Source: an uncultured Alphaproteobacteria bacterium
GTDB lineage: Bacteria > Pseudomonadota > Alphaproteobacteria > SP197
DNA: 64,000 nt
NCBI GenBank assembly: GCA_943787175.1
Contig: CALSLK010000031.1
Span: 31,527 to 95,526, forward strand
Direction: 5' to 3'
Numbering within the stretch: the stretch's first letter is position 1; each line of letters starts with the position of its first letter. A model generated the notes under the pieces. The model saw nothing but the letters and a program-made list of their open reading frames with translations. It made no database searches and was not told where the DNA came from. Positions 38,887 through 46,706 of the stretch are shown here, in pieces. A program made the position numbers and the translations under genes.

Positions 38887-39152
38887 TCCTCTACGGCCTG
38901 CGCGGATACAACCACGGTGGAAACGACCTCATCAACGTGATGAGCCCCGACGGCAAGAGCGCGGTTGAAGCCAAACTGGACTTTGACCCCAGAGAAATCC
39001 GCACCGAATTCTACCCCGAGGCTATGCCGCAGTATCAGGAGATGGCCGCTGGCGGCCTGGAGCGCTTCATCGCTCGCCACGGCATCATCGTACTGGAGTT
39101 CAAAGCGTGGACCGCCATGAAGGCCGAACTGGGTAATGCGGTTTATCGCTGA
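38883..39152 (+). CDS. Small conserved protein of a LYGLRG/NVMSPDG family
   Basis: 89 residues from GTG 38883, which overlaps the DUF2165 stop. Begins ILYGLRGYNHGGNDLINV and continues MSPDGKSAVEAKLDF, ending FKAWTAMKAELGNAVYR. No signal or Cys. I do not recognise a named family, but a broken paralog with the same N-terminal and C-terminal motifs lies at 54827-55110, so the reading frame is a real gene. Function unknown. Confidence 0.75.
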   Translation: MILYGLRGYNHGGNDLINVMSPDGKSAVEAKLDFDPREIRTEFYPEAMPQYQEMAAGGLERFIARHGIIVLEFKAWTAMKAELGNAVYR

Positions 39153-39195
39153 GCGAAAAGCCCGATAGGATCAGCTTACCAAGTAGAGGATTCTC

Positions 39196-40425
39196 ATGAC
39201 CGATCTTCCCCATTCCGATCCTGAACATCTGGGCTTGTCGCCCGAACGCCTTGCGCGCATCCGTCCCTGGATGGAGCGTTATGTGGCTTCGGGAAAACTT
39301 CCCTGGGCCATGACCGCGGTAATCCGCCACGGGCAGATTGCCTACTGGGATCAGGTCGGCCAGGCCGATGTCGAAGCCGGACGCGACATTGAACCAGATG
39401 CCATCTGCCGCATCTATTCCATGTCCAAGCCCATCACCGCGGTGGCGGCACTCCAGCTTTACGAACACGGCCACTTCCAGCTCGATGATCCCATCGCCGA
39501 CTACATCCCGGCCTTTGCCGACATGCAGGTTCTGGTGGGCGAAGGCGCTGATGGCTTGATGACCGAGCCGGCAAGCCGCCCCATCACGATCCATGATCTC
39601 TTCACCCACACCTCGGGGCTCACCTATGGTTTTTCGGGTGGTGATGCTCTGGCCCGGATCTATGCCGAACAGGGCCTCGATTTTGATGCCCATGACGGCA
39701 CGCTGGCAGAGGTCTGCGCACGTCTGGGCCAGGCGCCGCTCGACCATCACCCGGGCGCGCGCTGGACCTATGGTGTTTCCATCGACGTGCTGGGCCATCT
39801 GGTCGAAGTCATCTCCGGCCAGACCTTTGATCGTTACCTCCGTGATCACATCTTCGCGCCGCTGGGTATGCACGACACCTTCTTCGAGGTCCCGGCCAAT
39901 CGCCTGGACCGTTTCGTGCCCTGCTACGATCAGGCGCCAGACAACGGCATCGCCAGATCCGACGGCACCACCGACAGCCCCTTTGCCTCGGGCGTCACCT
40001 GTTTCTCGGGCGGTGGCGGTCTGCTCTCGACCATGAACGACTACCTGCGTTTTGCCGACATGCTGCGGGGCGGTGGCGAGCTTGATGGCGAACGCATCCT
40101 TGGCCGGCGCACGGTCGATTACATGGCGACCAACCACATGCCAGGCGACGGCGACCTCACCACCATGGGCCAGGAGGTCTTCTCGGAAACCAGCTATGCC
40201 GGCATAGGCTTTGGCCTTGGTGTTTCCGTCGTGCTCGATCCCGCTGCTGCCCAGACCATGAGTTCACCGGGCGAATTCGCCTGGGGCGGCATGGCCTCCA
40301 CGGCCTTCTGGATCGACCCCGCCGAAGATATGGCCGTCGTTTTCCTCACTCAGCTCATCCCGTCAGGCAGCTATCCCCTGCGCCGCGAACTGCGCGTCCT
40401 CGTCAATCAGGCCCTGGTGGACTGA
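39196..40425 (+). CDS. Serine hydrolase, beta-lactamase class C family
   Basis: 409-residue penicillin-binding-protein-like esterase. Catalytic SXXK is SMSK (YSMSKPITAVAAL, Ser about 75), the YXN/S equivalent is YGVS and the HXG equivalent is WGGMAS. LFTHTSGLTYGF is a family hallmark. No signal peptide, so it is cytoplasmic and more likely an esterase (EstB-like) than an antibiotic beta-lactamase. GAGGA lies before ATG 39196. Confidence 0.9.
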   Translation: MTDLPHSDPEHLGLSPERLARIRPWMERYVASGKLPWAMTAVIRHGQIAYWDQVGQADVEAGRDIEPDAICRIYSMSKPITAVAALQLYEHGHFQLDDPIADYIPAFADMQVLVGEGADGLMTEPASRPITIHDLFTHTSGLTYGFSGGDALARIYAEQGLDFDAHDGTLAEVCARLGQAPLDHHPGARWTYGVSIDVLGHLVEVISGQTFDRYLRDHIFAPLGMHDTFFEVPANRLDRFVPCYDQAPDNGIARSDGTTDSPFASGVTCFSGGGGLLSTMNDYLRFADMLRGGGELDGERILGRRTVDYMATNHMPGDGDLTTMGQEVFSETSYAGIGFGLGVSVVLDPAAAQTMSSPGEFAWGGMASTAFWIDPAEDMAVVFLTQLIPSGSYPLRRELRVLVNQALVD

Positions 40426-40431
40426 CCGGCA

Positions 40432-40463
40432 CAGGCTGAAAGGGACACGTGCCTTCCAGCCTG
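40432..40463. terminator. Hairpin between convergent genes, likely bidirectional terminator
   Basis: CAGGCTGAAAGG (40432-40443) pairs with CCTTCCAGCCTG (40452-40463) in 11 of 12 positions, 8-nt loop. Flanking ACCGG and TGGT extend the stem imperfectly. It starts 6 bp after the serine-hydrolase stop and 12 bp from the stop of the small basic gene on the other strand. A short T run (ATTTT) follows on the plus strand. Confidence 0.55.
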
Positions 40464-40475
40464 CTGGTCATGGAC

Positions 40476-40616
40476 TCATTTTGACTTCTTGGTCGGGTTC
40501 AGAAACGACGATTTTCCGGCGTTGGAATCGGACGTGGCAGAAACCTTGGGCTTTTCCTGCTTTGGCTTCTTGGCTTCCTTGTTGCCGCGCTTGTTCTTGT
40601 TGTTTCCTTTGGACAT
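40476..40616 (-). CDS. Small highly basic protein (46 aa)
   Basis: 46-codon gene from ATG 40616 (AGGAA five bases upstream) to TGA 40476-40478. The protein starts MSKGNNKNKRGNKEAKKPK and ends NPTKKSK; about a third of residues are Lys or Arg, with many Asn, Ser and Gly, and it is probably disordered. Very short Lys-rich proteins of this appearance are widespread in proteobacteria, with no role known to me; nucleic-acid binding is a guess. Confidence 0.7.
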   Translation of the reverse strand: MSKGNNKNKRGNKEAKKPKQEKPKVSATSDSNAGKSSFLNPTKKSK

Positions 40617-40667
40617 GGAAGTTCCTCGGTTAAGCAGTGCGTTCCGGTCGTCAATCCGATCGAGCAG

Positions 40668-41477
40668 CTACTGCAGGATTGCGCTGGACCCAGTTGTCCC
40701 GCGCTCAGTGAGCGAAGCTTCGTGTTTGAATCCGTCAATCTGGTTGGCCGCCGCGAAATCGTCATGGGTGTCGATCTCGACCCAGTTCAACCCGGTGATA
40801 TCAACGGCGTGGAAGGCGACATCCCGGGCAATGAGCCGCTCATAGGCTGCTTCGTAATACGCCTGATGATGCGCGTTATCGGCCATCATCACGCCAAGCT
40901 CGGCAAACAGCAGGGACGCTGTGGCGGCGCTGATTTTTTCGATGCCGATCGATTCGCCCATGGCAGTCCCGGGGTCGATCGCCTTGCTGGCGCGCAACAC
41001 GCGCAGATCTCCATCGACCACCACCTTCACCTCTTCGGCATCCAGCTTGATGTTCCGGTCGATGCAGAGCGCGTTCTCTTCCTTGCCCGTGATCAGCCGG
41101 TGCAGGATCGCCGGGTCGAACACCACGTCGGCATCGAACTTGACGAACCCCGCGCCACTGGTGGCTGCCTGGGTGAGCATCAGGGAGTAACCGGTGTTGG
41201 TGTGTTCATACCTGTCGTTCACGATGAAGGTCGCGACGAGGTCGGGAAACCTGTCGCGCACAAACGTCCTGACCTGGTCATCGCGATAGCCAAGAACAAA
41301 GACAAACTCGGTCAGTCCGCATGCCTGGATATTGCGGATCATGCGCTCGAGAATTGGCGTGCCCGCGACGGCAAGCAGGCATTTGTGGCAGTCGTCGGTC
41401 AGCGGCCGGATGCGTGATCCCACACCGGCAGCAAGTATGACAACCTTTGTAGGCGGTAATGTTGAAGCAACGTTCAT
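40668..41477 (-). CDS. Sugar-phosphate/phosphonate-type nucleotidyltransferase
   Basis: 269-residue NTP transferase with the signature VILAAGVGSRIRPLTDDCHK at residues 13-32 and acidic motifs FVKFDADVVFDP (metal Asp) and NWVEIDTHDD at the end. The pattern fits LicC/PntC-type CTP:phosphocholine or CTP:2-aminoethylphosphonate cytidylyltransferases. It lies immediately downstream of a CDP-alcohol phosphotransferase and a 2-AEP-transaminase-like gene on the same strand, so CDP-activation of a phosphonate or phospho-amine head group is the best reading. Confidence 0.82.
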   Translation of the reverse strand: MNVASTLPPTKVVILAAGVGSRIRPLTDDCHKCLLAVAGTPILERMIRNIQACGLTEFVFVLGYRDDQVRTFVRDRFPDLVATFIVNDRYEHTNTGYSLMLTQAATSGAGFVKFDADVVFDPAILHRLITGKEENALCIDRNIKLDAEEVKVVVDGDLRVLRASKAIDPGTAMGESIGIEKISAATASLLFAELGVMMADNAHHQAYYEAAYERLIARDVAFHAVDITGLNWVEIDTHDDFAAANQIDGFKHEASLTERGTTGSSAILQ

Positions 41478-41512
41478 GGGCTGACCTTCGTGTGGGGGGC
41501 CGCATCAGCGGA

Positions 41513-42280
41513 CTATTTTTGAATGGATGGTGCTGTGTTTGCGTTGATCCGAAGGCCGTGTTGCAGCGCGCGAAAAAGGCCCAGGACCAACTGGCTGACC
41601 GCGAAAACCCAAAGCATGGGCGTCAGGGCGTCCAGCAAGAGTGCTGCGCCGAGCATGAAGATGAAGACACCTTCATCGAACTCGATGATTTTCCGCTGCT
41701 CCTTGAGCAACCACCACAGGTTGGCGCGCAGGCCGAAACCAAGGCCTGCTGTAACAGGCCTCACGCGCGACGCGGCCAGTTTGGTCAGAAAGTCCGGGTC
41801 GCCTGCCATGCCGATCTCGACGGCGACGTATTTGGCATAGCCACGCAGACCGTAGAAGGCGACCCCGATGAAGGCCAGAAGAAGCGGCTCGATGCTCAGG
41901 GTCTGCAGATACGCGGCGTAGCCGGCTGCTCCGAACCATAGTGTGACCTGGACCTGGTCGGTCAACCTGTCTGCATAACTGCCCAGGGCCGAGGAGATCT
42001 TGCGATAGCGCGCCATCTGCCCGTCCATGCAATCGAGCACGTGGCTCAGATGGATGAGAAGGGCGGCGGCAACAAAGTTTGCCGTGCCCCCGAATACAAT
42101 GCAGGCCGCGGCCAGAACGGCTACCAGAAACGAAGCAAGCGTGATCCGGTTTGGGGTGATCCAGTCGCATTCGACGGCAAAATAGTTGGCAGCGATGCCA
42201 AGCGGTGCGGTCACGAACGAGGACCACCACTCGTCACGCCTTGTCTTGGCCGCCCATAGCGCTTCGAGCTTGCTGGTCAA
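41513..42280 (-). CDS. CDP-alcohol phosphotransferase, integral membrane
   Basis: 255 residues, about six membrane helices. The CDP-alcohol phosphotransferase motif D-x2-DG-x2-AR-x8-G-x3-D-x3-D is complete, from DCMDGQMAR (residue about 83) to SYADRLTD. It transfers a CDP-activated head group to a lipid or polyol acceptor at the membrane. Start is TTG 42280, overlapping the upstream aminotransferase stop as TTGA, so it is co-translated with it; no ATG lies nearby. Neighbours suggest the head group is 2-aminoethylphosphonate or similar. Confidence 0.88.
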   Translation of the reverse strand: MTSKLEALWAAKTRRDEWWSSFVTAPLGIAANYFAVECDWITPNRITLASFLVAVLAAACIVFGGTANFVAAALLIHLSHVLDCMDGQMARYRKISSALGSYADRLTDQVQVTLWFGAAGYAAYLQTLSIEPLLLAFIGVAFYGLRGYAKYVAVEIGMAGDPDFLTKLAASRVRPVTAGLGFGLRANLWWLLKEQRKIIEFDEGVFIFMLGAALLLDALTPMLWVFAVSQLVLGLFRALQHGLRINANTAPSIQK

Positions 42281-43470
42281 ACCGCGACCGGCAGAGCAGC
42301 CTGGTCAAACCCGCCCAACGGCAGCGCCGCTGATTTGGCGCCTCTGATCGGCACAACCGGAATGTTCCGGTCTGTCGGTGATGCCAGCAGGACATCCCGC
42401 AGAGTCCTCAGGAAAAACGCGATATCGATGTCGGAGATTTCACCGATATTGCCGACCTGAAAGACCTTGTCTTTGAAGCATCCTTTGCCCTCATAGATGA
42501 TGATGGCGGACTCGCGCAGTCTGCGCCGCAGGTCGGTTACATCGACCGATTTGGGAACGCGTACCGTCGTTAGAACGCAGCACATGTCTTTTTCGTCGAT
42601 CAGAAACTGCAGGTTCAGCTTACGCATGCCGCAACGAAGTTTCTCCGCGCGCCGGCGGATTGCCGCGAACCGGTTTTCGACGCCTTCCGCCAGCAGATTG
42701 CTCAGCGCCTGTTCCAACGCAAAAAACAAGGGAATGGCGGGTGTGTTGGGAGTCTGGGAACGGGACTTCAGAAATTCATAGAAGGTCGCCAGATTCAGAT
42801 AGGTCGTTTTGGCCTTGTGGTGTTTGAGCTTCTCGAAGTGTTTCCTGCGTCCGATGACAATGGAGAGGCCGGGATACGATCCGATCGCCTTGGAACTTGA
42901 ACTCGAACAGAACGCAATGTTGCACCGTTCCATGTTCACGGGCTCCGCGCCCACGCTGCTCACGCCATCAACGATGAACAACGCGTTGTGCGCCTTTGCC
43001 AGGGCACCGATCCCGATCAGGGGATTGAGCATGCCCGAACAGGTTTCGTGGTGGACCATGGCGATCACGTCGATCTTGTGGACGTCGAGATAGGCCTCGA
43101 TTCGATCCAGATCAAAAGCTTGGCCCCATGGCACTTCGATCAGATGTGTCCTGGCATTGTGAATCTGGGAGGTCTTGTGCAGCCGCTCACCAAATTCTCC
43201 GTTGGAAAGGATCAGGACCTGGCCATCGCCGACGACTGAAGACAGCATGGCTTCGTTCGCTGCTGTGCCTGAGCCGGTGATGACAACGGCCCGGTAGCGG
43301 CTCCGCTTTTCGATCTGGAACAGGGAAAGCAGCTTGTCTTCGATGCTGCCGAGCAGGGTGTCGAAGTCCGTTTCGCGGTGACAGATATCCTCACTCGAGA
43401 TGGCAACGCGCAGATTTGCTGCGACATTTACGGGGCCGGGTGTGAAGAGAAGAAATTTATCCATAAACAT
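42277..43470 (-). CDS. Class V aminotransferase, 2-aminoethylphosphonate-transaminase-like
   Basis: About 397 residues from ATG 43470 (MFMDKFLLFTPGPVNV); ATG 43464 is an alternative since GGAAGG lies 4 bases from the first and 10 from the second. The N-terminal LFTPGPVNVA and the ICHRETDF segment are those of PhnW/alanine-glyoxylate-type class V enzymes. The PLP region is VDGVSSVGAEP and the lysine is in CSSSSSKAIGSYPG (about residue 193). Together with the nucleotidyltransferase and the CDP-alcohol phosphotransferase it would interconvert phosphonoacetaldehyde and 2-aminoethylphosphonate. The C-terminal 40 residues look unlike the family. PEP mutase, the committing enzyme of phosphonate synthesis, is not in this window. 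Confidence 0.78.
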   Translation of the reverse strand: MFMDKFLLFTPGPVNVAANLRVAISSEDICHRETDFDTLLGSIEDKLLSLFQIEKRSRYRAVVITGSGTAANEAMLSSVVGDGQVLILSNGEFGERLHKTSQIHNARTHLIEVPWGQAFDLDRIEAYLDVHKIDVIAMVHHETCSGMLNPLIGIGALAKAHNALFIVDGVSSVGAEPVNMERCNIAFCSSSSSKAIGSYPGLSIVIGRRKHFEKLKHHKAKTTYLNLATFYEFLKSRSQTPNTPAIPLFFALEQALSNLLAEGVENRFAAIRRRAEKLRCGMRKLNLQFLIDEKDMCCVLTTVRVPKSVDVTDLRRRLRESAIIIYEGKGCFKDKVFQVGNIGEISDIDIAFFLRTLRDVLLASPTDRNIPVVPIRGAKSAALPLGGFDQAALPVAV

Positions 43471-44028
43471 ATGACCTTCCACAGGCGCTGCCTTGCGACC
43501 GGCGCGTGTGTCTGTGGCGCACCCGTGGCTGCTGCCGCTCACGAGATGGAGCGGCGCAATCGCAAGCGCGCGTTTCTGTGCGGAGAGCGGCGCGATTTGC
43601 GCTGCCCGGAACGTGATCGGGTATCGATTTATCGACTGCAAAATCAACAAGATAGGCAACGGCAAGCTGAAGCGTCCGCCGGTTTGGGCGAATCCGTCCT
43701 CAGTAAAAAAGACTAGTGCGTTAGGGAAAATATCCCTGACAGAAACGACTGAAATGTCGTCAGTAAACATGCCAGTGTTCTGGCATCCACATACTCAAGA
43801 TCAACTTGATTCGAGCGCGCCGACTATATGAAAAAAAACTTCACCCATGCCTGAGCTAAAGTTTCTTGATGTCGGCAGAACTTTGGATTGCCGGTGACTA
43901 CATTCTTCGGCAATCGCGATGCTGGACTCCTATAGCGCGGGTGCCGAACAAGCAAGGCATTTGTCTTTCGCTTCATCAGGAACATCCGTTCCCCAGGCAA
44001 ATCCGCTGGGGATCAGGAGGATACTACC
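43471..44028. other. 558-bp non-coding stretch, AT-richer than its surroundings
   Basis: No gene supported. It separates the aminotransferase start from the lysR stop, both on the minus strand, so it must hold the promoter of the phosphonate-type cluster and the end of lysR. The part from about 43640 to 43960 is visibly richer in A and T than the flanks, contains runs such as AGTAAAAAAGACTAG and ATGAAAAAAAACTTC, and carries three stem-loops described separately. Confidence 0.5.
43720..43786 (-). promoter_or_regulatory. Three tandem stem-loops in the aminotransferase leader
   Basis: Stem 1 GTTAGGGA-aaata-TCCCTGAC (43720-43740, 8 bp with one wobble). Stem 2 ACGAC-tgaaat-GTCGT (43745-43760). 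Stem 3 ATGCCAG-tgtt-CTGGCAT (43769-43786, 7 bp). CTGAC at 43736-43740 can instead pair with GTCAG at 43759-43763 and extend stem 2 at the expense of stem 1. On the minus strand, a run TTTTTT follows about 12 nt after stem 1. The layout is that of an attenuator or structured 5' leader, but no ligand class is recognised. Confidence 0.4.
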
Positions 44029-44973
44029 TCACTCCGCCAGCGGCAGATCACGCGGTTTGATCAATTCGGCCCGTGCCTCGGCGACGATCCAGTCGCGGAA
44101 TGCGGTGGCCGCTGCCGAAAGCTCACGACGTTTGCGCCAGGTCAGATACTGCGCCTCGCGCGGTTTCTGGATGTCGCCGGTCACGCGCACCAGGTCACCC
44201 CGGTTAAGCTCGCGCGTGATCAGATGCGCCCAGCCCAGTGCAATGCCCTGACCGTCCATCGCAGCCTGAATCATGTTGGGATAGGCATTGAAGCTCAGTG
44301 CGCCGGCATCACGGCGTTGCGGCGTGATGCCGTGGTTGGCAAACCAGGTGCGCCACGGCATCCAGGCGGGATCAATGTCGTCGAGATAAAGCAGAGTTTC
44401 GTTCAGGAAGTCACCAGGCCCCGATGGCTTGGCTCTGCCTTGGAAGTAATCGGGGCTGGCAACCGGCACGACCAGGTCGTCAAACAGCTTGATTGCTTCC
44501 AGCCCGGGCCAGCGTCCGTTGCCGAACCGCACGGACAAATCGACATCGCTGTGCAGCGGATCGGTATAGGGATCGGCAGCAAGCAAGCGCAGTGCAATGC
44601 CTGGCTGTGCGCGCCGGAATCTCGCAACACGCGGCATCAGCCACAGCGAAGTCAGCGCCACACTTGCCGCCACGGTGATGGTTTGTGTAACGCCGCCCTT
44701 GCGCAGGTCGCGTGATGCCTCGGCAATATGACCCAACCCCGTTGTCACGGCCTCGGCCAGACGTTCGCCTTCAGGCGTCAGCGACATGGGACGCGATCCG
44801 CGCTGGAACAACAATACGTTGAGGTTGTCTTCCAATTGGCTGATCTGGCGGCTTACCGCAGCCTGGGAAACCCCCAGCTCATCGGCGGCATGGGTGAAGT
44901 TCCGATGCCGTGCAGCGGCCTCAAAGGCAACCAGTGCTGTCGTGGGCGGCAGTTCGCGGCGTAGTCGTTCCAT
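44029..44973 (-). CDS. LysR-type transcriptional regulator (GcvA-like)
   Basis: 314 residues. Winged HTH at the N-terminus: ALVAFEAAARHRNFTHAADEL, then GVSQAAVSRQISQLEDNL. The effector domain (about 90-300) begins ITVAASVALTSLWLMPR and has DVDLSVRFGNGRWPG, both common in GcvA-type regulators. Divergent from the first Rieske gene over 99 bp, which is the classic arrangement of a LysR regulator and its target. The likely target is therefore the oxygenase cluster starting at 45073. Confidence 0.92.
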   Translation of the reverse strand: MERLRRELPPTTALVAFEAAARHRNFTHAADELGVSQAAVSRQISQLEDNLNVLLFQRGSRPMSLTPEGERLAEAVTTGLGHIAEASRDLRKGGVTQTITVAASVALTSLWLMPRVARFRRAQPGIALRLLAADPYTDPLHSDVDLSVRFGNGRWPGLEAIKLFDDLVVPVASPDYFQGRAKPSGPGDFLNETLLYLDDIDPAWMPWRTWFANHGITPQRRDAGALSFNAYPNMIQAAMDGQGIALGWAHLITRELNRGDLVRVTGDIQKPREAQYLTWRKRRELSAAATAFRDWIVAEARAELIKPRDLPLAE

Positions 44974-44976
44974 AAC

Positions 44977-44993
44977 TTCACATTATACTAGAA
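44977..44993. promoter_or_regulatory. Candidate LysR box (TTC-N11-GAA)
   Basis: TTC at 44977-44979 and GAA at 44991-44993 are inverted over 11 bases, matching the T-N11-A LysR consensus. It lies four bases upstream of lysR ATG and 80 bp upstream of the divergent oxygenase ATG, fitting autorepression and activation. Single-site evidence only. Confidence 0.4.
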
Positions 44994-45072
44994 CCGACTA
45001 TTTCTGAACTGTTGTCGTGCCGGCCATCTGCGCCAGAATTGATCTTCCAGCGCTACTGGGGAGTCCCGCGCC

Positions 45073-46242
45073 ATGTCCGAGATCGTATCCTTTCCGTCCG
45101 CCCGTGAATTTGATCCCGCTGCCCTGGCCTCGGTCGATCAGGCCTATGGTGAATCCCGTCCCCTGCCCAGCGAGGCTTACGTCTCGCCAAACTACTTCGA
45201 TGCCGAACGTGCACGCATGTGGTCACACAACTGGATCTGCCTCACCGCTGGGTCCTATGTGCCCAATGCCGGGGATACCATCCCGCTCGACCTTGCCGGT
45301 GTTCCCCTGTTTGCCATGCGTGGACGCGACGGCGAAATCCGTGTGTTCCACAATGCCTGTCCGCATCGCGGCATGAAGCTGGTCAGCGAACGCGGTAATG
45401 CCGGTGCGCTGCTCACCTGCCCCTATCACAACTGGGCTTTCGGCCTGGGTGGTGAACTGCGCCAGACTCCCCACATCGCAGGCACCGGCAAACACGAATG
45501 TGAAGGCTTCGATAAGTTGAAGTTCCGCATCAAGGAAGTCGCCAGCGCGGTCTGGTTCGATCAGGTGTTTGTAAATCTTTCGGGTGATGCCGGATCGTTC
45601 GAGGATTTCATCCGCCCGGTCGCGCAACGCTGGTCGATGTTTGACGCCTCGCTCATCCGTCACGGCGGCAGCGATTCGATCCTGACCTTCGATCTCGATT
45701 GCAACTGGAAGCTCGCCATCGAGAACTTCTGCGAGGCTTACCATCTCCCCATGGTCCATCCCGCGCTCAACACCTATTCCAAGCTGGAGGATCACTACAA
45801 CATCGAGGAAGAGGGGCATTTCTCCGGCCAGGGTACCCTGGTCTATGACCCCGCACGCGATGGCGCGCCGTTGCCGAAATTCCCGAACCTGCCTCCCGAA
45901 TGGGACAAGCGCGCCGAATACCTGGCACTTTATCCCAACGTCATGCTGGGCATCCATGCCGACCACTTCTATGCCGTGCGCGTCCTGCCCGATGGTCCCG
46001 ATCGGGCCCACGAGACCTTCGACATCTACTATGTCGGCGACGAAACCACCGGTGCCAGCTTCGGCAACGTCCGCGCCAATGTGCGCGAAACCTGGCGCGA
46101 AGTGTTCCTGGAAGATGTCGGCGTCGTCGAAGGCATGCAGGCCGGCCGCGCCTCGCCAGGTTTTGACGGTGGCGTCTTCACCCCCGTCCTCGAAGGCCCC
46201 TCCCACTGCTTCCACCGCTGGAACGCCCGCGCCATGATGTGA
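45073..46242 (+). CDS. Rieske non-heme iron oxygenase, alpha subunit (first of four)
   Basis: 389-residue oxygenase. Rieske ligands Cys96, His98, Cys116, His119 (ACPHRG ... TCPYHNWAFG). Iron site ENFCEAYHLPMVHP with His224 and His229 (usual H-x4-H). ATG 45073 with GGGGAG ten bases upstream. Divergent from the LysR gene and probably activated by it. Overall pattern is closer to the choline/glycine-betaine/carnitine-type group than to dioxygenases of benzene type, but specificity is not readable. No reductase or ferredoxin partner gene is adjacent. Confidence 0.9.
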   Translation: MSEIVSFPSAREFDPAALASVDQAYGESRPLPSEAYVSPNYFDAERARMWSHNWICLTAGSYVPNAGDTIPLDLAGVPLFAMRGRDGEIRVFHNACPHRGMKLVSERGNAGALLTCPYHNWAFGLGGELRQTPHIAGTGKHECEGFDKLKFRIKEVASAVWFDQVFVNLSGDAGSFEDFIRPVAQRWSMFDASLIRHGGSDSILTFDLDCNWKLAIENFCEAYHLPMVHPALNTYSKLEDHYNIEEEGHFSGQGTLVYDPARDGAPLPKFPNLPPEWDKRAEYLALYPNVMLGIHADHFYAVRVLPDGPDRAHETFDIYYVGDETTGASFGNVRANVRETWREVFLEDVGVVEGMQAGRASPGFDGGVFTPVLEGPSHCFHRWNARAMM

Positions 46243-46706
46243 TGTGCGGGCGACGGTCCGTTCGTTACGACCCTCGCCACCCTCTCAGGGGTCATCCTTC
46301 GACTTGATCGGAGGATCCATGCTCGAAATCCGGCAAACCACATGGCTCTCTGCCGGGAGACGAGAACGCGGTACAGACTCCGGGATTCAAAGCCCCACGA
46401 CCGGTTCCCCCTTGCTATCGCCGCAAATCCGCATTGAACTGATGGCGAGTTGAGAATGCAGTCCGGCATTTGGGCCAGCGTTCCCATTCCAGCCGGGTCA
46501 CGGTCACACCGCATCCTGTGTCCGCGGTCCCGGCGAATCACAAGATCTACTTTGCATGGGGTTGAACCAGATTTTTCCGTCACCCACCCCCTCGGCACAC
46601 GTCTGGCAAAGACCGAATCGGCGCCATCAGGGTGGCGTTGCAAATGCCCTGCGGGTTATTGTACGTTCATTCAATAAACGAAACGCAGCGATGCTGGAGA
46701 CGACCC
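46243..46706. other. 464-bp intergenic stretch with a palindrome-like operator and a repeat relic
   Basis: No gene supported. A stem-loop ATCCTTCGACTTGATCGGAGGAT-like element at 46294-46316 resembles a degenerate half of the extragenic palindrome family. Near the end, GTTCATT-C-AATAAAC (46665-46679) is an imperfect inverted repeat, 28 bp before the next gene, of the kind bound by TetR/BetI regulators. The rest shows nothing recognisable. Confidence 0.45.
46665..46679. promoter_or_regulatory. Imperfect 15-bp inverted repeat upstream of second Rieske gene
   Basis: GTTCATT (46665-46671) and AATAAAC (46673-46679) are reverse complements in six of seven positions around one centre base. Position, size and AT-rich sequence in a GC-rich gap suggest an operator for a TetR-family repressor (BetI sites have TTCA/TGAA half sites). 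No TetR gene is in the window. Confidence 0.35.
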
